Below are positions 1 to 6,744 of a stretch of DNA of 63,783 bases, piece after piece (position 1 is the first letter of the stretch; every line of letters starts with the position of its first letter). The translations under genes were made by a program, and so were the position numbers. The stretch covers positions 1 through 63,783 of the forward strand of contig PBYS01000051.1 of the NCBI GenBank assembly GCA_002729725.1, written 5' to 3'. Origin of the DNA: Puniceicoccaceae bacterium (GTDB lineage Bacteria > Verrucomicrobiota > Verrucomicrobiia > Opitutales > Coraliomargaritaceae). The notes under the pieces were generated by a model. That model had not been told where the DNA came from, made no database searches, and saw only the letters and a program-made list of their open reading frames with translations.

Positions 1-64
1 GAGACTTGAACTCGCGGCCTCCTGCGTGACAGGCAGGCGCTCTAACCAACTGAGCTACTACCCC
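1..64 (-). tRNA. tRNA-Asp (GTC), 3' end cut by the window edge
   Basis: Read on the minus strand, the segment gives an acceptor 5' half GGGGTAG, a D arm with GCTCAGTTGGTTAGAGC, an anticodon arm whose loop CTGTCAC carries GTC (Asp), and the start of a T arm with GTTCAAGTC. The last dozen or so bases of the gene lie outside the window. The island genes lie on its 5' side, so this tRNA gene is not obviously the attachment site. Confidence 0.93.
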
Positions 65-235
65 AAAAAGTTGGGAAAGCACGGACAGTAGAAATCGAAA
101 TCCTGATGTCAAGCGATGTTTCAGAGAAAATGAAAATTATTTTTAGCTAAGGTTTCGGTGATGAAAAATAGGCCTCTTCAGTGCTTCTGAACCATCTAGT
201 ATTGGATGGAAGTTCTCAAAAATATTGCAAATAAA

Positions 236-266
236 TGAGGGATTTCGGAAGATGATGCGTTTAATA
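236..266 (+). promoter_or_regulatory. ECF-type promoter P1 of the CnrYXH-like operon
   Basis: TGAGGGAT at 236-243, exactly 14 nt, then CGTTTAATA at 258-266. The same two boxes with the same 14-nt gap occur at 3054, 5841, 59377 (plus) and 59358 (minus). An A/T-rich tract lies upstream. Placement before the sigma-factor operon predicts autoregulation. The -10-like box ends 4 nt before the ATG at 271, so the transcript would be leaderless or nearly so. Confidence 0.75.
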
Positions 267-270
267 GGCT

Positions 271-603
271 ATGAACCATCGTGAATTTGAAAATTTGATC
301 CGTGCAGAGCGTGATCGGCGCTTGCCGTCCTGCCCGGCCAACCTTGAAGCGAATGTGCTCCGGCGAGTGCGGCTTGCCGCGTGCCCAGCTGAGAGCTTAA
401 GCACATTTGGCTGGATATTTGGCTTGTTGTCTCGGAAGACTGCTGGCTTTGGTTTTGCCGCCGGAGTGGTCGTGTTGAGCGTGGTTGTGAGTGTTGTGGC
501 AACTTCATCGTCGCTCCGTGCCGCGGAAACTAGAGATTTGGCGGTAAAATCGCTGGACTTTGGCGTTTTTGAACAAAGGGCAATTCTCAACCTAGAACAC
601 TAA
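271..603 (+). CDS. Putative membrane anti-sigma factor (CnrY-like position)
   Basis: 110 residues: a charged cytoplasmic N-terminal half (about 1-55, Arg/Glu-rich), one transmembrane segment (about 57-80, rich in Ala/Val/Ser) and a short C-terminal tail. It is the first gene of a three-gene unit followed by a CnrX-like sensor and an ECF sigma factor, the order of cnrY-cnrX-cnrH in Cupriavidus. Its size and single membrane span suit a CnrY-type anti-sigma factor that holds the sigma factor at the membrane. I see no clear sequence motif, so function rests on context. No other ATG is in frame, and the start lies just behind the promoter element. Confidence 0.6.
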   Translation: MNHREFENLIRAERDRRLPSCPANLEANVLRRVRLAACPAESLSTFGWIFGLLSRKTAGFGFAAGVVVLSVVVSVVATSSSLRAAETRDLAVKSLDFGVFEQRAILNLEH

Positions 604-607
604 CTTG

Positions 608-1084
608 ATGACTCAAAATAATCGAACTCTGTGGGTGCGGCGCATTCTAAGCCTCGCTGCGATTGCTTTCGTATTGATCCTTATCTGTGTGGGAAGCTCT
701 TTGTTTTTTGCAAAGTATTTAACGCATGGATCCTCCGGTTGGCGCAATGATATGTCAAGCGGTCACGAGTGGCTGCATCAGGCGTTGGAACTCACGGAGG
801 AGGAAAAGGCAGCGATTGATTCCTTTGAGGGGGAGTATCATCATGATCGCGATGCACTCATCCAAGAGTTTGACTCCAGAATCGCAGAGTTGCGCCAGAT
901 TCTCGTTGAAAGCGACGAATACGTGCCCGAGGTGGATGTCGCGATTCATCGAATCCATGAGGTTCACGGGCAGTTGCAAGAGCTGTCGATTCAGCACTAT
1001 TACGATATGCTGAATGTGCTGCCTCCCGAGAAGCAAGCGAAGCTTCGAGAACTCGCCATCAAGGCGCTCAGCCAGCCGGAGTGA
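608..1084 (+). CDS. cnrX: Periplasmic metal sensor, CnrX-like
   Basis: 158 residues from the ATG (a TTG lies one codon upstream): N-terminal membrane anchor (about 12-37), then a helical periplasmic domain of the CnrX/Spy-type heavy-metal sensor family. The CnrX metal ligands as I recall them (His42, His46, Glu63, His119, Met123) all have counterparts at identical spacing: His53, His57, Glu74, His130, Met134. The gene begins 4 nt after the putative anti-sigma gene and ends 8 nt before the sigma gene. In Cupriavidus CnrX senses Ni/Co and releases CnrH through CnrY. Here the predicted regulon looks copper-related, so the cognate metal is open. Confidence 0.82.
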   Translation: MTQNNRTLWVRRILSLAAIAFVLILICVGSSLFFAKYLTHGSSGWRNDMSSGHEWLHQALELTEEEKAAIDSFEGEYHHDRDALIQEFDSRIAELRQILVESDEYVPEVDVAIHRIHEVHGQLQELSIQHYYDMLNVLPPEKQAKLRELAIKALSQPE

Positions 1085-1092
1085 GACCATGA

Positions 1093-1683
1093 ATGGATTC
1101 GATGGACGCAGATTTTTTATCAATCAAGAAGATCCAGCAGGGCGAGGAGGCGGGGCTAGTGGAGCTGATGTCCCGCCATCGGGAATCTTTATTCAGGTTT
1201 GTTTATCGCTACGTCGCTAACGAAGCGGATGCAGCTGATCTTACCGAGGAGACTTTCTTCCGTATCTACGAGAAGGCGGATCGTTTTCGCCCAAAGGCTA
1301 AAGTAACGACTTGGATGTTCACGATCGCGGGAAACTTGTGCCGCGACTTCATCAGGAAGAACAAGAAGCGCAGCTGGGATCTGTCGCTTGACGCGGAAGT
1401 GGGAGATCAGACGGGCGCGACTATAATGGGTGCATTCGCATCGGATTCGAATGATCCTAGCGAGGCGGCATCCGCCAAAGAGACAACTGGCGATATCCAA
1501 GAGGCGGTTATGCGATTACCGCAGAAGCTCAAATTTCCGTTCATCTTCTGCATACTTGAGGATAATTCCTACGACGAATGCGCGGAGGTTTTGAAGACCA
1601 GTCGCAAAACGGTGGAAACGCGCATCTATCGGGCACGAAAAATACTTCGAGAGGAACTCTCCAGTTTACAGGAGCATGTTTAA
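1093..1683 (+). CDS. cnrH: ECF-type RNA polymerase sigma factor, CnrH-like
   Basis: 196 residues with sigma region 2 (about 20-95; a motif starting near residue 45 with DAADLTEETFFRIYE, followed by Phe-rich and Trp-containing region 2.3/2.4) and a region 4 helix-turn-helix near residues 140-185 (LPQKLKFPFIFCILEDNSYD and following). It is third in a CnrY/CnrX/CnrH-like operon. Its end overlaps the start of the following antiporter pseudogene at 1676. It is the best candidate to recognise the five TGAGGG(A/T)T-N14-CGT promoters in this window, including its own; that assignment is inference from operon position and motif distribution. Confidence 0.85.
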   Translation: MDSMDADFLSIKKIQQGEEAGLVELMSRHRESLFRFVYRYVANEADAADLTEETFFRIYEKADRFRPKAKVTTWMFTIAGNLCRDFIRKNKKRSWDLSLDAEVGDQTGATIMGAFASDSNDPSEAASAKETTGDIQEAVMRLPQKLKFPFIFCILEDNSYDECAEVLKTSRKTVETRIYRARKILREELSSLQEHV

Positions 1684-2999
1684 ACTAAGTTTTCCAAGGT
1701 GGCTGTTTTTTGGTTTCTCGCTGGTTGTGGCGGGCGTGCTCGACGCTGCGTCCGGCTCTTCTGGCGAAGCCTTGCTTCCTGTCCCTCTGGAGGCATACTC
1801 GGAGATAGAAGCTGCGAGGGCATCGGAACTTGGCATCCCATCAGAAGATTTCGGGTTGGTCGAAATCCTCAAGTTGCGGGTCGCGGCGGAGCCTCTGAAT
1901 CTCGTCACGCTTATGCTCTTCCTCGGAGCGATCATGCACACTTTTGCAGCAGGGTGGTTCATGAAGTTGTCGAAAAAGTATGAATAGATACACGACAATA
2001 GGTTGCGCGAGGAGTCGCAGAGGAACTACGTGGACGGTAAGCCACCGGTCGATCTGAGGGCGACGCTTTTTCACTTCCTTGGGGAGGTCGAGGTAATCTT
2101 TGGGATTTGGGTGCTGCCTTTGTTGTTGGTGCTCACTCTCTTCAAGGGCTGGACTGCGGCCTACCAGTACATCGACGGGCGCAACTACACCGAACCGCTT
2201 TTCGTAGTGGTCATTATGGCGATTGCAGCGTCGCGGCCTGTCGTCTCTTTTGCCGGCAATCTGCTGCGCCGGGTGGCGCGGTTGGGGCATCTTCGGCCGT
2301 CGGCCTGGTGGCTGTCGATTTTGACGTTTGCCCCCATGCTGGGCTCTTTGATTACGGAGCCGGCCGCGATGACAATTGCCGCGATGCTGCTGGGGCGGGA
2401 GTTCTACCGGTATAAGCCCACCGAGCGTTTCAAATATGCGACGTTGGGTCGTCTCGATTCACTTATCCTTCCTGGCGTGGACTGTGTTTACTCTGCACCA
2501 TCCCGCTTTGTTCATTGGTGGATTTCTCTTCTTCCTGGCGTTTACGATCGCCACGGATCATCACCAATACGCGATCTCTTTGAAGTCTCCTTTGCTGGTT
2601 GGCTTTTTTCTGGCAGGCCTTGTCACCCACGGTGGCCTTCAGTCGTGGTGGATATCACCAGTGCTCTCTTCGTTGTCGGAAGTGCCATTGTTTTTCGGCT
2701 CGATGATACTAACTGCTTTCAACGATAATGCCGCCATCACGTTTTTGGCCTCTCAAGTGCCTGCATTCGATCCGAACCTTGCGCTCGATAGTGTGCGTTC
2801 GGGGCGGTTCCAACAAGCTGTCGTGGCTGGCGCTGTTACTGGCGGAGGCCTTACGGTGATTGCCAACGCGCCCAACCCCGCCGGCCAGAACCTGCTATCC
2901 AAGTATTTCGGAGGTAACGTGTCGCCGCTCAAGCTGTTGGCAGGTGCGGCTTTGCCGACTTCTGTGATGGCAGTCGTTTTCTTGGTCGTGCCCCATTAG
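1676..2999 (+). pseudogene. Broken putative Na+/H+ antiporter (paralogue of the gene at 26543)
   Basis: The first 104 codons, an in-frame continuation from 2003 and a third block from about 2450 align along the intact 529-residue antiporter at 26543-28132. Two lesions are visible. An in-frame TAG stands at 1985-1987 (after Lys-Tyr-Glu, where the intact copy reads Lys-Phe-Glu-Ala). A net 260-bp deletion at about 2445-2450 relative to the intact copy shifts the frame, so the C-terminal block (from about 2460 to 2999) reads in another phase. The junction TTGGGTC matches sequences at both deletion ends in the intact copy (TTGGTC at 27321, TGGGTC at 27581), suggesting short-homology deletion. The start codon lies inside the sigma-factor end, implying former translational coupling. 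Confidence 0.88.
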
Positions 3000-3053
3000 G
3001 AGTGGCAGAGCCTATGCGCTTGAGGGTTCTCTAGAAGATTTTTTAGGAAAATC

Positions 3054-3085
3054 TGAGGGTTACCGCACTTTCGCACGTTAAACAT
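3054..3085 (+). promoter_or_regulatory. ECF-type promoter P2
   Basis: TGAGGGTT at 3054-3061, 14 nt, CGTTAAACAT at 3076-3085. It matches P1, P3, P4 and P5 in boxes and spacing and lies 66 nt before the ATG at 3152. A second TGAGGGTT at 3021-3028 has no matching downstream box. Confidence 0.75.
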
Positions 3086-3151
3086 AATATGTGCGGAGGA
3101 TTCCGCGTATCCACCGCCGTCAGTTATATCGCTCATTAGAATTATTGAATT

Positions 3152-3721
3152 ATGCAACAGATCATCCCATCCACCGTCCGCATGGCCTTTCTCATCCTCT
3201 TTTCGGCTCCGTTTCTATTCGGGCAGAATCATGCAGGTTCGACGGATGCGGTTGAAAAGAAACTCCAATCGCCAGATACTGCGGTTGAAAAGAAACTCCA
3301 ATCGCCAGATACTGCGGTTGTTCGGTTGCTGGCAATCTATGAATCCATATCGCAGGCATTGGTCGCTGACGACCTTGGCTTGGCAAAAGCCCACGCTGCA
3401 GAACTTTCCGCCAGCGCGGAAAAGAGTGGGTCGCTGGAACTGGCCAATCTCGCCATGAGCGTGGCGGGGGCGGAAACGCTCGAAGAGTCCCGCGAAGCTT
3501 TCAAGCCTTTGAGTGCTTCCGTGATCGCCATGGCTCAAGACCAAGGCCAATACGTGACAATGGTCTGCCCGATGGTGTCGAATGGGCGCTGGTTGCAGAG
3601 TTCCGTCACGACCGCAAATCCGTATATGGGACAAGCGATGCCCCAGTGCGGCAAGCCAGAGATCTCGATCCGGCCGGATGGAAGCAAGGCCACTGGTGGC
3701 TCGGGTTGCTGCGGTTCGTAG
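3152..3721 (+). CDS. Secreted DUF3347-like metal-associated protein
   Basis: 189 residues with a signal peptide (about 1-24, ending Phe-Gly-Gln). A helical central part is followed by a C-terminal block with CPMVSNGRWLQ and NPYMGQAMPQCG, the pattern I associate with DUF3347 proteins found beside copper and RND exporters. The tail is Gly/Ser-rich and ends Cys-Cys-Gly-Ser. An 11-residue unit (VEKKLQSPDTA) is perfectly duplicated right after the signal peptide. It follows promoter P2 and leads a run of five closely spaced genes to 5789. A periplasmic metal-binding role is inferred. Confidence 0.7.
   Translation: MQQIIPSTVRMAFLILFSAPFLFGQNHAGSTDAVEKKLQSPDTAVEKKLQSPDTAVVRLLAIYESISQALVADDLGLAKAHAAELSASAEKSGSLELANLAMSVAGAETLEESREAFKPLSASVIAMAQDQGQYVTMVCPMVSNGRWLQSSVTTANPYMGQAMPQCGKPEISIRPDGSKATGGSGCCGS
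3248..3313 (+). repeat. Perfect 33-bp tandem duplication
   Basis: Copies at 3248-3280 and 3281-3313 are identical, and a further 7 nt of the unit follow. The unit is a multiple of three, so the reading frame is kept and 11 residues are repeated. Perfect identity suggests a recent slippage event. Confidence 0.97.
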
Positions 3722-3750
3722 TTTTTTCTGTCCACAATATTTAAATACCC

Positions 3751-4413
3751 ATGCATGGAGATAACATATACGCCTACGGCATGTGGCCAGTCGTTTTGTT
3801 CAACACTTTGCTGATCCTCGGGTTCGCTTTGAGCTTCGTGCGTCCGAAGGGCAAAACCGAGTGGCGGCGGATGGGGCTGTTTATGGCTTTTGTCGCGGCG
3901 CTGTTTACGGAGATGTACGGAGTGCCCCTGACGATCTATTTCCTGAGCCAATGGTTGGGCAATGCGTATCCGGTTCTGGATCCGTTTTCACATGCCCACG
4001 GACATTTGTGGTTGGTCTGGCTCGGTTTGGCCGATTCCGCCTGGGCGATGACACTTCTGCATATTGTCAGCAATGGTATTGTCATTCTAGGCTTCGTCTT
4101 GCTCTACAAAGGGTGGACGGCCATCCACGAAAGTGCGGGCAAACGGCTTGTGACGGATGGAATTTATGCCCATGTGCGCCACCCGCAATATTCGGGTTTG
4201 TTCTTGATCACATTGGGGCTGCTCATCCAGTGGCCGACTTTTATCACATTGTTACTTTGGCCGTTCCTGACTTTCGCTTACTATCGTTTGGCGAAGAAGG
4301 AAGAGCGAGAGGTGGCCTCCGAGTTTCCGGGCGACTATGCGCTCTACCGTGCCCGGGTGCCCGCATTTATTCCTAAAATAACCCCGAAACAACGAAAGAA
4401 CTCCGAATTATGA
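3751..4413 (+). CDS. Membrane methyltransferase, isoprenylcysteine carboxylmethyltransferase-like
   Basis: 220 residues with about five hydrophobic segments. The C-terminal signature YAHVRHPQYSG (near 146-156), followed by a hydrophobic segment and an EERE-containing helix, is typical of the ICMT/phospholipid methyltransferase superfamily, where the RHP region helps bind S-adenosylmethionine. Bacterial members occur often in copper and RND metal clusters, but their substrate is generally unknown. The end overlaps the next gene by 4 nt, placing it in the P2-driven unit. Confidence 0.75.
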   Translation: MHGDNIYAYGMWPVVLFNTLLILGFALSFVRPKGKTEWRRMGLFMAFVAALFTEMYGVPLTIYFLSQWLGNAYPVLDPFSHAHGHLWLVWLGLADSAWAMTLLHIVSNGIVILGFVLLYKGWTAIHESAGKRLVTDGIYAHVRHPQYSGLFLITLGLLIQWPTFITLLLWPFLTFAYYRLAKKEEREVASEFPGDYALYRARVPAFIPKITPKQRKNSEL

Positions 4414-4637
4414 AACATAGTATGCTCCACATCTTTGGCTGTTTGATACCGATCAGTTTGGTTTTTATTCTACCTGCGTTCGGTTTCGATTCCGGCACAA
4501 CGTTTACTGTTTTCATCATACTGATGTTTGCCTGCCATTTTTTCATGATGGGCGGACATGCGCATGGTGAAGATGGAAATGGCTCCGCCGAAAATCATGA
4601 CGTGAGGAAAACGCCTACGAAAGGAGGTGAGCAATGA
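4410..4637 (+). CDS. Small DUF2933-like membrane protein with His tail
   Basis: 75 residues, two hydrophobic stretches (about 6-23 and 29-45) and a tail with HFFMMGGHAHGEDG. This layout, Cys/His/Met around the second span and then Gly-His-rich sequence, resembles DUF2933 proteins of metal-resistance loci. It overlaps both neighbours by ATGA-type junctions, so it is translationally coupled. A metal-binding role is inferred from composition only. Confidence 0.6.
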   Translation: MKHSMLHIFGCLIPISLVFILPAFGFDSGTTFTVFIILMFACHFFMMGGHAHGEDGNGSAENHDVRKTPTKGGEQ

Positions 4638-4951
4638 GATTGAGTCCGAGACGCTTTGGATTCGCTTTCTCGATGGTCGCGGGGCTGTTTTATGCAGGCT
4701 GTGTCATCTTGATGGCGCTCGCTGGCCCGGAGAAATTGGTGTTCTTTTTCAACGGCCTTTTCCATGGGCTGGATCTAAGTCCGATCTTCATGGCCTCAGT
4801 CAGCTTCGAGGTGACGTTGACCGGGTTCATCAATACGATCCTATTGGCCTGGCTGTTTGGTGCTTCGCTTGCTGTCGCCTACAACTATTCTGGATGGCTG
4901 GATCCGGCTAGACGCGCACCGGGGCGTGGTCGCCCGCCGACGCGCTCGTGA
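4634..4951 (+). CDS. DUF5676-like membrane protein
   Basis: 105 residues with two to three predicted membrane spans (about 10-30, 35-50 and 60-85) and an Arg/Pro-rich C-terminal tail. The pattern resembles small DUF5676 membrane proteins that accompany metal transporters; the assignment is by general resemblance. Its start overlaps the stop of the previous gene (ATGA). Confidence 0.55.
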   Translation: MRLSPRRFGFAFSMVAGLFYAGCVILMALAGPEKLVFFFNGLFHGLDLSPIFMASVSFEVTLTGFINTILLAWLFGASLAVAYNYSGWLDPARRAPGRGRPPTRS

Positions 4952-4979
4952 CCGAACGCATGTGCACTGTGAACTGACG

Positions 4980-5789
4980 ATGGCTTCGAGAATCTGGCAA
5001 AGGGCTGTGGCCGCTTTATTTGGGCATTCCATTACCGTTTGCTCCGCTTTGGGGGCATTGTTGATGGTGGCGGTCGGGCACCCTGTCTTGGAGACCCTGC
5101 ACCTGTGGCGTTCAGGGGAAGTGGGGGAGATGTCGGCCATCGGCGCGGTGGTGCATCCTCTCGTCCAAGCCTTCAGTGTAGAGATGTTGCCGATGACGGT
5201 CGTACTGGCTTTGATCGGCGCGTGTGTGGGCGGAGTGGCCGCATGGCTCCACGCCCGCATGACTTCCCGGGCGTTGACAAATTACTACTCGGAGCGGACG
5301 TTTGAGGATGTCCAGACCTTGATCGCCGAAGGGGAGAGCGAATCGCTCGAATTCAAGTCGTCCCTGCGTTGGGATTGGGACTTGGGAAAGGTCAACAAGG
5401 TTTTGGAGGGCGTCATCGCGAAAACCCTCTGCGGCATGATGAATCAGCACGGGGGCATCCTTTTGATCGGGGTGGAGGATTCAGGCGCGATCCGCGGCAT
5501 CGAGAAAGATTGCCAAACACTCCGCCATCAAAACCTCGATGGTTTCGAGCAGCGGATCGTGGCACTCGCTACCAAATATCTGGGCGGTCACAGCACGGGG
5601 TTTATTCGCACGGAGTTCGTGCAAGCCGAGGGAAAAAGCATTTCAATCATACGTATCGCACCTAGCCGTGAGCCTGTCTTCTGTAAGGATGGCAATCTGC
5701 AACGCTACTATGTGCGGGCGGGGAATACGACCCGCGAATTGGACACGCGGGAGGCGATCGCTCATATCCATGAGAAATCCGGCGATTAG
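4980..5789 (+). CDS. Membrane-anchored AlbA_2 (Schlafen-like) domain protein
   Basis: 269 residues from ATG 4980; a longer frame from 4857 would overlap the previous gene, and the shorter start begins just before the first membrane span. Two transmembrane segments lie at about 15-38 and 65-90, followed by a cytoplasmic AlbA_2 domain (about 105-265) with ESLEFKSSLRWD, GGILLIGVED and RYYVRAGNTTREL, as in the family formerly called AAA_4. A close paralogue is at 23709. Such domains bind nucleic acids or act in regulators; here a membrane-tethered signalling or RNA-related role can only be guessed. Confidence 0.8.
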   Translation: MASRIWQRAVAALFGHSITVCSALGALLMVAVGHPVLETLHLWRSGEVGEMSAIGAVVHPLVQAFSVEMLPMTVVLALIGACVGGVAAWLHARMTSRALTNYYSERTFEDVQTLIAEGESESLEFKSSLRWDWDLGKVNKVLEGVIAKTLCGMMNQHGGILLIGVEDSGAIRGIEKDCQTLRHQNLDGFEQRIVALATKYLGGHSTGFIRTEFVQAEGKSISIIRIAPSREPVFCKDGNLQRYYVRAGNTTRELDTREAIAHIHEKSGD

Positions 5790-5840
5790 TGTCATCGCAT
5801 ACCGGACGCGTCGCTGGATTTGAACTTTTTGAAAGTTTTT

Positions 5841-5871
5841 TGAGGGTTTCGAGTCTGGACTGCGTTAAAGC
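5841..5871 (+). promoter_or_regulatory. ECF-type promoter P3 of the copper operon
   Basis: TGAGGGTT at 5841-5848, 14 nt, CGTTAAAGC at 5863-5871. Same boxes and spacing as P1, P2, P4 and P5. Transcription would begin after the ATG at 5872, which argues that translation starts at 5989 instead and leaves a leader of about 110 nt. Confidence 0.75.
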
Positions 5872-5988
5872 ATGGTAGAGTCACCCACTGCGGACACGAC
5901 CGAGTCGATGCCGCGAGCGCCGTACGGAGATCCACCGTATCCGGTGACCGCCATGATTCGGTCGCGTAATAAAACCTGTTTCAACAAT

Positions 5989-6738
5989 ATGACTTCAACC
6001 GACGAACGTAATCAGAGACTTCTCGCATTTCTACACCTTCTAGGGAGGTTTCGCGATGAAGATGCGGCGATCTATAATTCCATGGCGGCTGGCTATGAGA
6101 GTTTCTCCAAAGTCTGGGAGGAAGAAATCGCTCGGCCTGCCTTGGAGCATCTACTGAAGAGTGCGTCGCGCCGCATTCCGCCGCATGGGCGCGTCCTCGA
6201 CGCAGGCTGTGGCACGGGGCTGAGGATTCCCGATATTGCTACTTATTTCAAACCGCGCAGGGTTTTCGGATTGGATGTCTCAAGTGCCATGTTGGATGTG
6301 GCGAGACGGAAGAAATACGGAGTTCCGGTCTCATTCGAGGAGGGGAATTTGCATGCGCTCCCCTATGAAGACGAAAGCATGGATGCGGTCATAGCCACAT
6401 GGTCGGTGGAGACGACTAGCAATCCCGGGCATGCGGTTCGAGAATTCCTGCGTGTTCTCAAGCCCGGAGGTGTGGTTGCCTACAGCTACGTGCAGATACC
6501 GAAATCGATCTCCGAACGTGAGATTCTGTCTAAATTGGATACTGGCCAGAAATTTGATCAGCTTGGGGAAGCTCTGTCGCCCGAGCATCTGCCCTTTCAT
6601 AATTGTTCCAATTCCGAACTCAGGCACTTCGCCGAGGGCGTTATCTCCACTGTGATTCTTGGGAAATGCTGTGAAGTGTCGCCCGGGTGGTTGCCGAAAC
6701 CCTTCGATTTTGATGAATTTATCAGCGAGACGTGCTAA
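5989..6738 (+). CDS. Class I SAM-dependent methyltransferase with C-terminal GKCCEV motif
   Basis: 249 residues from ATG 5989. The frame is open upstream to 5872, but promoter P3 and the N-terminus of the paralogue at 59458 both favour 5989. SAM-binding motif I is VLDAGCGTGLRIP, with GLDVSS following and LRVLKPGGVV later (Methyltransf_11 type). The paralogue shares the C-terminal block ending ISTVILGKCCEV. Both lie behind the same kind of promoter. It precedes the copper ATPase by 6 nt. Substrate unknown; a metal- or thiol-related substrate is only suggested by the vicinal cysteines and context. Confidence 0.8.
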   Translation: MTSTDERNQRLLAFLHLLGRFRDEDAAIYNSMAAGYESFSKVWEEEIARPALEHLLKSASRRIPPHGRVLDAGCGTGLRIPDIATYFKPRRVFGLDVSSAMLDVARRKKYGVPVSFEEGNLHALPYEDESMDAVIATWSVETTSNPGHAVREFLRVLKPGGVVAYSYVQIPKSISEREILSKLDTGQKFDQLGEALSPEHLPFHNCSNSELRHFAEGVISTVILGKCCEVSPGWLPKPFDFDEFISETC

Positions 6739-6744
6739 TTTTAT

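Noticed and set aside
1..64. tRNA-Asp as the attachment site of a mobile island
   Set aside because: The island lies on the 5' side of the tRNA gene, no integrase is present and no repeat of the tRNA end was found in the window.
3021..3028. A further TGAGGGTT as a sixth sigma promoter
   Set aside because: No CGT(A/T)(A/T)AA box lies 14 nt downstream; it may be a decayed or chance copy.
4857..4979. Longer N-terminus of the AlbA_2 protein from GTG/ATG-like start at 4857
   Set aside because: It would lie inside the preceding gene, the encoded residues are Arg-rich without membrane character, and the paralogue lacks them.
5872..5988. Longer N-terminus of the methyltransferase from ATG 5872
   Set aside because: That ATG overlaps the -10-like box of P3 and the paralogue has no counterpart of these 39 residues.
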